A stretch of 64,000 nt of DNA. Source: Ardenticatenia bacterium (lineage in GTDB: Bacteria > Chloroflexota > Anaerolineae > Ardenticatenales > Ardenticatenaceae). Positions 60,829 through 64,000 of the stretch are shown piece after piece; within the stretch, counting starts at the first letter, position 1; the number at the start of each line of letters is the position of its first letter. The notes beneath the pieces were generated by a model. That model was not told the DNA's origin, searched no databases, and worked only from the letters and a program-made list of their open reading frames with translations. The DNA lies in NCBI GenBank assembly GCA_030949995.1, contig JAUZRY010000107.1, forward strand, positions 62,001-126,000, given 5' to 3'. Both the position numbers and the translations under genes were made by a program.

Positions 60829-60906
60829 AAGTTCACCTCTCAGTTCGCTCAGTCCTCCAGCGATGACTTTCCGAGCCGCTTCACCGATGGCCGCCCTTGG
60901 ACGGCC

Positions 60907-61500
60907 CTACGGGAGCAACAGGCGCACATCGTGGGCCATGTCCTCCGCGGATGTGCCAAAGGGGAACGTCAGACGCCACATGCCGTCGGGGTCGATGGCG
61001 AAGACGGCCGCCGTGTGCTCGACAAGGTAGTCGGCTGCCGTCTCCTCGGCAGCCGAAGCGTTGACGAAGACATGATAGGCCTGGTAAACTGAGGCCAACT
61101 CCTCTGGAGTGCCGGTCAGGCCGATGAAATTGGGGCTGAAGGCAGCCAAGTGGGCCCGCAGACGCTCAGGGGTATCCCGCTGCGGGTCGGCGGTGATGAA
61201 GACGAAGCGGACATCTTGAGCCTGCTGGCCGAGCGCCTGTTCGACCTGCTTCCAGGTGGTCAGCGTCGTCGGGCACACATCCGGACAATTGGTGTACCCA
61301 AAGAAGAGCAGCACTACTCGGCCTCTCTGCTCGCTGAGGCGGAAGGGGGTGCTGTGCTGGTCGGTCAGGGTAAAATCGGCGGCCGGCACCGGGTCGGGCA
61401 AGACGGTGCCCTTAAATGCTGGCATTTGGCCACAGGCCACGCCGGTGAGGAACAGCAGGATGACGGCAACGAGGGCGACAGAGCGAGATTCCCAGCCCAT
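60907..61500 (-). CDS. SCO1/SenC copper chaperone
   Basis: The 197-residue thioredoxin-fold protein has a lipobox (LTGVAC), the copper CxxxC motif (GYTNCPDVCPTTL) and the third ligand His in YLVEHTAAVFAIDPDG. Sco proteins mature the CuA centre of cytochrome oxidase or N2O reductase. ATG 61500 follows CAGGAGGG. It lies 17 bp after the DeoR-NosL gene. Confidence 0.95.
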   Translation of the reverse strand: MGWESRSVALVAVILLFLTGVACGQMPAFKGTVLPDPVPAADFTLTDQHSTPFRLSEQRGRVVLLFFGYTNCPDVCPTTLTTWKQVEQALGQQAQDVRFVFITADPQRDTPERLRAHLAAFSPNFIGLTGTPEELASVYQAYHVFVNASAAEETAADYLVEHTAAVFAIDPDGMWRLTFPFGTSAEDMAHDVRLLLP

Positions 61501-61517
61501 GCTTCCCTCCTGAACAT

Positions 61518-62105
61518 TCAGGACGATTTCTTTTCCATGTGCGTTTGGATGGCCTGCACAGCTTGCTCCCATGTCGCCACCTGGCCTCCAAACCCCTGTT
61601 GGAAGCGGGCAGCATCACGGGGGGATTCAAAGGCCAAGACGGTGGGCACACAGCAGAGTTCCACGTCGGGGCCTACAAGATACGTGGCTTGGTGGGCGTT
61701 CACCGTGCGGCCGGTGAGGAAGTCGGGCACAACAGCGGCAACAATCTCCTCGCCGTGGATGGTCAACGACCAGAGCCCGCAGTGGGCACAACACGTGCGC
61801 CATGTCTCCCCACCGCGCAGGTGCAAGGTCATGCCGGTGCGCCCGTCGGGCATGTGGGCGCACATGGGACAGTCATGTGGATCGTGGACCGTGGCCGGCA
61901 CCGCGCCGCCACGAACTTTTCGCAACATCCCGCGCGCCGCGAGGGTGTTCAAGTCACGGTGGACGGTCATCGGTGAAACGTGCAGCTCACGGCTTAGCTC
62001 GGCCACTGTGACCCGGCCACGCTGGGCTAGGCGTTCTAAGATGCGGCGGCGGCGCTCAGCGGGCAACATGGGCCCCTTGCTCGACCACTTCTGAGTGTCG
62101 GCCAT
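61518..62105 (-). CDS. DeoR-type HTH fused to a NosL-like metal-binding domain
   Basis: In the 195-residue protein, residues ~14-75 form a DeoR winged helix (RRRRILERLAQRGRVTVAEL, VSPMTVHRDLNTLAARGMLR, KVRGGAVP). Residues ~78-190 resemble NosL (DCPMCAHMPDGRTGM, TCCAHCGLW, PDFLTGRTVNAHQATYLVGP, AFESPRDAARFQQGFGGQVA). The usual DeoR sugar-sensor domain is absent, and there is no export signal. It has six or so Cys plus Met/His residues, so it is a plausible cytoplasmic copper-responsive regulator of its own operon. Confidence 0.85.
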   Translation of the reverse strand: MADTQKWSSKGPMLPAERRRRILERLAQRGRVTVAELSRELHVSPMTVHRDLNTLAARGMLRKVRGGAVPATVHDPHDCPMCAHMPDGRTGMTLHLRGGETWRTCCAHCGLWSLTIHGEEIVAAVVPDFLTGRTVNAHQATYLVGPDVELCCVPTVLAFESPRDAARFQQGFGGQVATWEQAVQAIQTHMEKKSS

Positions 62106-62133
62106 TGGTATGCCTCCTCAGTTGCTCCCAACT

Positions 62134-62139
62134 ATAATA
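62134..62139 (-). promoter_or_regulatory. -10 element of the copper operon promoter
   Basis: TATTAT on the minus strand (62139-62134) predicts a start at ~62127, 22 bp before the gene. No -35 is seen; the palindrome upstream would substitute for it. Confidence 0.5.
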
Positions 62140-62159
62140 CACAGCACATGGCGATATGG

Positions 62160-62175
62160 AGTGATATATATCACA
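62160..62175. promoter_or_regulatory. CRP/FNR-type operator
   Basis: AGTGATATATATCACA contains a perfect palindrome GTGA-N6-TCAC, the form recognised by CRP/FNR-family regulators. Its centre lies ~41 bp upstream of the predicted copper-operon start, the class II activator position. Confidence 0.55.
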
Positions 62176-62251
62176 TATTTTCACGTATTATATCACGCCA
62201 CTTCTCCCACAAACGCGAACGGCGGGGCCAGAGCCCCCCCCACAAGCAACT

Positions 62252-62302
62252 CTCTAACACATCTCTAACGCGCCTTTAGCAGGCCTCCAGTGAACTTCTA
62301 AC
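62252..62302 (+). repeat. five tandem 11-bp direct repeats upstream of hsp20 copy 1
   Basis: CTCTAAC (62252), CTCTAAC (62263), CTTTAGC (62274), CTCCAGT (62285) and TTCTAAC (62296) recur at exactly 11-bp steps. A -10-like TATTGT begins 10 bp after the last unit. Confidence 0.75.
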
Positions 62303-62377
62303 AGCCCTCCTCTATTGTAGAGGATGTGAGCCGGACAAGAACGAAGCACATGAGCCGACAGTTGAGGAGGTGAGACC

Positions 62378-62824
62378 ATGACGATCTCCCGCTGGGATCC
62401 GTTCCGCGAGCTGGTGAACTTGCGTGAGGCCATGGATCGGCTGTTCGAAGACGCGTTTGTGGTGCCGCGCAGCACGGAACTTCGCACTGAGGCCATTTAC
62501 CGTCTGCCGGTGGATGTCTACGAGACGGCTGACGAGTACGTGGTCGAGGCGGTGATTCCGGGCATTCCCGTGGACAAGATCAACATCGAGTTCCGCGACA
62601 ACACCCTCTATATTTCCGGTGAACTGCCCTACGTGGAACATGAAGGCGCCACCTACCACCTGCGCGAGCGCTGGTATGGCCGCTTCCAGCGCACGCTAAC
62701 CTTCCCGACGGCTGTGGACGCCAACAAGATCGAGGCCACACTGGAGAACGGCGTCCTGCGCGTTCACCTGCCCAAGGCGGCCGAAGCGCGGCCCAAGCAG
62801 ATCCGCGTCAAGGCCGTGCGGTAA
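62378..62824 (+). CDS. Hsp20/alpha-crystallin small heat-shock protein, copy 1
   Basis: The 148-residue small heat-shock protein has the N-terminal SRWDPFRELVNLREAMDRLF and an alpha-crystallin domain (LPVDVYETADEYVVEAVIPG, KINIEFRDNTLYISGE). A-x-x-x-n-G-V-L (ATLENGVLRVHLPKA) ends the core, with a basic tail. It holds unfolding proteins for refolding chaperones. ATG 62378 follows GAGGAGGTG. It is a close duplicate of the next gene. Confidence 0.96.
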   Translation: MTISRWDPFRELVNLREAMDRLFEDAFVVPRSTELRTEAIYRLPVDVYETADEYVVEAVIPGIPVDKINIEFRDNTLYISGELPYVEHEGATYHLRERWYGRFQRTLTFPTAVDANKIEATLENGVLRVHLPKAAEARPKQIRVKAVR

Positions 62825-62858
62825 GCGTGTGGCCGGGCCGGGGCTTCTCCTGGCCCGG

Positions 62859-62898
62859 TTCTAACAACTTTCTAGCAACCTTCCAACACGACTCTAAC
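62859..62898 (+). repeat. four tandem 11-bp direct repeats upstream of hsp20 copy 2
   Basis: TTCTAAC (62859), TTCTAGC (62870), TTCCAAC (62881) and CTCTAAC (62892) at exactly 11-bp steps, the same unit as upstream of copy 1. Confidence 0.75.
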
Positions 62899-62988
62899 AG
62901 CCCCTGTGAATTCTTTGTGGTGGAATCGCACTGGTGGGTTTAACCGACCATGTTACGCAAGATCATCTCGGGAAAGGAGGTGAGGCAT

Positions 62989-63441
62989 ATGACGTTGGCC
63001 CGCTGGGATCCGTTCCGCGAGATGGTGAGCTTGCGTGACGCGATGGACCGTCTCTTTGAGGAGTCCTTCATCCTGCCGCGCCGGCTGTTTGGCGAGGTGT
63101 GGAGTGGCATGGTCTACCAACTCCCTGTGGATGTCTACGAGACGGCTGACGAGTACGTGGTCGAGGCGGTGATTCCGGGCATTCCCGTGGACAAGATCAA
63201 CATCGAGTTCCAGGAGGGTGCCCTGACCATCTCGGGTGAGGTGCCGCGCGTTGAACCCGAGGGCGCCACGTACCATCTCCGGGAACGCTGGTACGGCCGC
63301 TTCCAGCGCACGCTGACCTTCCCGACGGCCGTGGATGCCGACAAGATCGAGGCCACGCTGGAGAACGGCGTCCTGCGCGTTCACCTGCCCAAAACAGCCG
63401 AAGCACGGCCCAAGCAGATCCGCGTCAAGGCCGTGCGGTGA
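62989..63441 (+). CDS. Hsp20/alpha-crystallin small heat-shock protein, copy 2
   Basis: The 150-residue protein has the same layout as copy 1 (ARWDPFREMVSLRDAMDRLF, identical LPVDVYETADEYVVEAVIPG core, ATLENGVLRVHLPKT). An uninterrupted ~84-nt DNA block in the alpha-crystallin region is identical between the copies, and the 3' ends are nearly so, while the N-terminal segment and strand region around 63205-63260 differ. ATG 62989 follows AAAGGAGGTG, a near-perfect ribosome site. Confidence 0.96.
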   Translation: MTLARWDPFREMVSLRDAMDRLFEESFILPRRLFGEVWSGMVYQLPVDVYETADEYVVEAVIPGIPVDKINIEFQEGALTISGEVPRVEPEGATYHLRERWYGRFQRTLTFPTAVDADKIEATLENGVLRVHLPKTAEARPKQIRVKAVR

Positions 63442-63460
63442 TTCCTCATTCGCCTGGTAT

Positions 63461-63493
63461 AGCCCCCCTGCCCATCTGACGGGCAGAGGGGCT
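63461..63493 (+). terminator. terminator-like hairpin between hsp20 copy 2 and groES
   Basis: AGCCCCCCTGCCC and GGGCAGAGGGGCT pair around ATCTGAC, followed by CATTCTGT. The U-tract is weak, so partial read-through into groES is possible. Confidence 0.6.
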
Positions 63494-63534
63494 CATTCTG
63501 TGAAGTGATCAACGAAAGCGGAGGAGGTGAAGGC

Positions 63535-63828
63535 ATGAACATTCAACCCTTGCACGACCGAGTGCTGGTGCGCCCTATTGAGCAAGAGGAAGTAACGCCC
63601 AGTGGCATCATCTTGCCCGAGACAGCCAAGGAGAAGCCGATGGAAGGCGAAGTCATTGCTGTCGGCCCGGGTGCGCTCCAGGAGGACGGCAGCCGCCGAC
63701 CGCTCGACGTGCAGGTGGGCGATCGCGTCATCTACGCCAAGTACGCCGGCACGGAGATCAAGAACGGAGACAACAAGTTGTTGCTCCTGAAGGAAAGCGA
63801 CATTCTGGCCAAAGTCGTTGAAGGCTAA
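63535..63828 (+). CDS. groES: co-chaperonin GroES
   Basis: The 97-residue Hsp10 protein starts [20 protein letters not shown]. It has the mobile loop ([20 protein letters not shown]), [16 protein letters not shown] and [12 protein letters not shown]. It caps GroEL during ATP-driven folding. ATG 63535 follows GGAGGAGGTGAAGGC. No CIRCE element is seen upstream. Confidence 0.97.
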   Translation: MNIQPLHDRVLVRPIEQEEVTPSGIILPETAKEKPMEGEVIAVGPGALQEDGSRRPLDVQVGDRVIYAKYAGTEIKNGDNKLLLLKESDILAKVVEG

Positions 63829-63847
63829 AACTCGAAGATGGAGGTGA

Positions 63848-64000
<153 letters not shown>

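Overview
The window is about 64 kb of GC-rich chromosome (roughly 60-65% G+C by eye). It most likely comes from a thermophilic or thermotolerant, monoderm member of the Chloroflexota (Anaerolineae/Ardenticatenia/Thermoflexia-like; the class is not resolvable by reading). Pointers are a DegS-like histidine kinase with a coiled-coil sensor, a Tad pilus locus with no outer-membrane secretin, Pro/Thr-rich exported proteins including one with an LPQTG sorting signal, an MgtC-DUF4010 membrane protein, and rpoC standing alone without rpoB. No tRNA, rRNA, insertion sequence, phage or CRISPR array was seen.

Layout. 0-12 kb: a PucR-type regulator (broken, runs off the left edge), SbcC, gltX, an alkaline-phosphatase-superfamily hydrolase, acylphosphatase-infA, an FAH-family hydrolase, an MgtC-DUF4010 protein, ATP-type PEP carboxykinase and an HD phosphohydrolase. 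12-17 kb: rpoC with its own strong promoter and leader. 17-19 kb: an SRPBCC/DUF5939/class III adenylate cyclase. 19.3-27.4 kb: a carbohydrate or polyol operon (DeoR regulator, BtpA/SgcQ-like protein, FGGY kinase, SDR dehydrogenase, ABC binding protein and two permeases, inositol-monophosphatase-like phosphatase). 27.6-30.6 kb: a NarL-type response regulator, a DegS-like kinase and an LPXTG surface protein. 30.7-43.8 kb: a Tad-type pilus/secretion locus (two TadE-like, TadG-like, a giant kelch/DUF11 surface protein, CpaB, REC-CpaE, CpaF, TadB, TadC). 43.8-46.3 kb: DUF192, ComF, long HPF, low-molecular-weight phosphatase. 46.2-51.8 kb, minus strand: two glycosyltransferases, malate dehydrogenase, MoeA, a metallophosphoesterase and a ModE-like regulator. 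52-58 kb: a one-carbon folate set (FchA, FolD, Fhs) interleaved with a small membrane protein, a PAP2 protein and a class III aminotransferase. 58-62 kb, minus strand: a copper/redox operon (DeoR-NosL fusion, SCO1, PCuAC, YtkA-like, NapH-like polyferredoxin, secreted Ig-like protein). 62.3-64 kb: two tandem hsp20 genes, groES and the start of groEL.

Most notable observations. (1) RpoC carries, in its middle, a domain that reads as an RNA polymerase alpha C-terminal domain, with the UP-element arginine position retained. (2) Both hsp20 genes are preceded by tandem 11-bp direct repeats (five and four units of YTCTAAC-N4), the layout expected for an OmpR/PhoB-type regulator. (3) FolD has lost the catalytic Tyr/Lys needed for cyclohydrolase activity, while a dedicated cyclohydrolase (FchA) sits directly upstream. 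(4) A DeoR helix-turn-helix is fused to a cysteine-rich NosL domain at the head of a copper-delivery operon, whose promoter has a CRP/FNR-type palindrome centred near -41.

Caution. At least a dozen apparent single-base frameshifts break otherwise well-conserved genes, including rpoC and pckA. Several lie in C homopolymers, so sequencing or assembly error is the likeliest explanation. I annotate these genes across the break and say where it lies.
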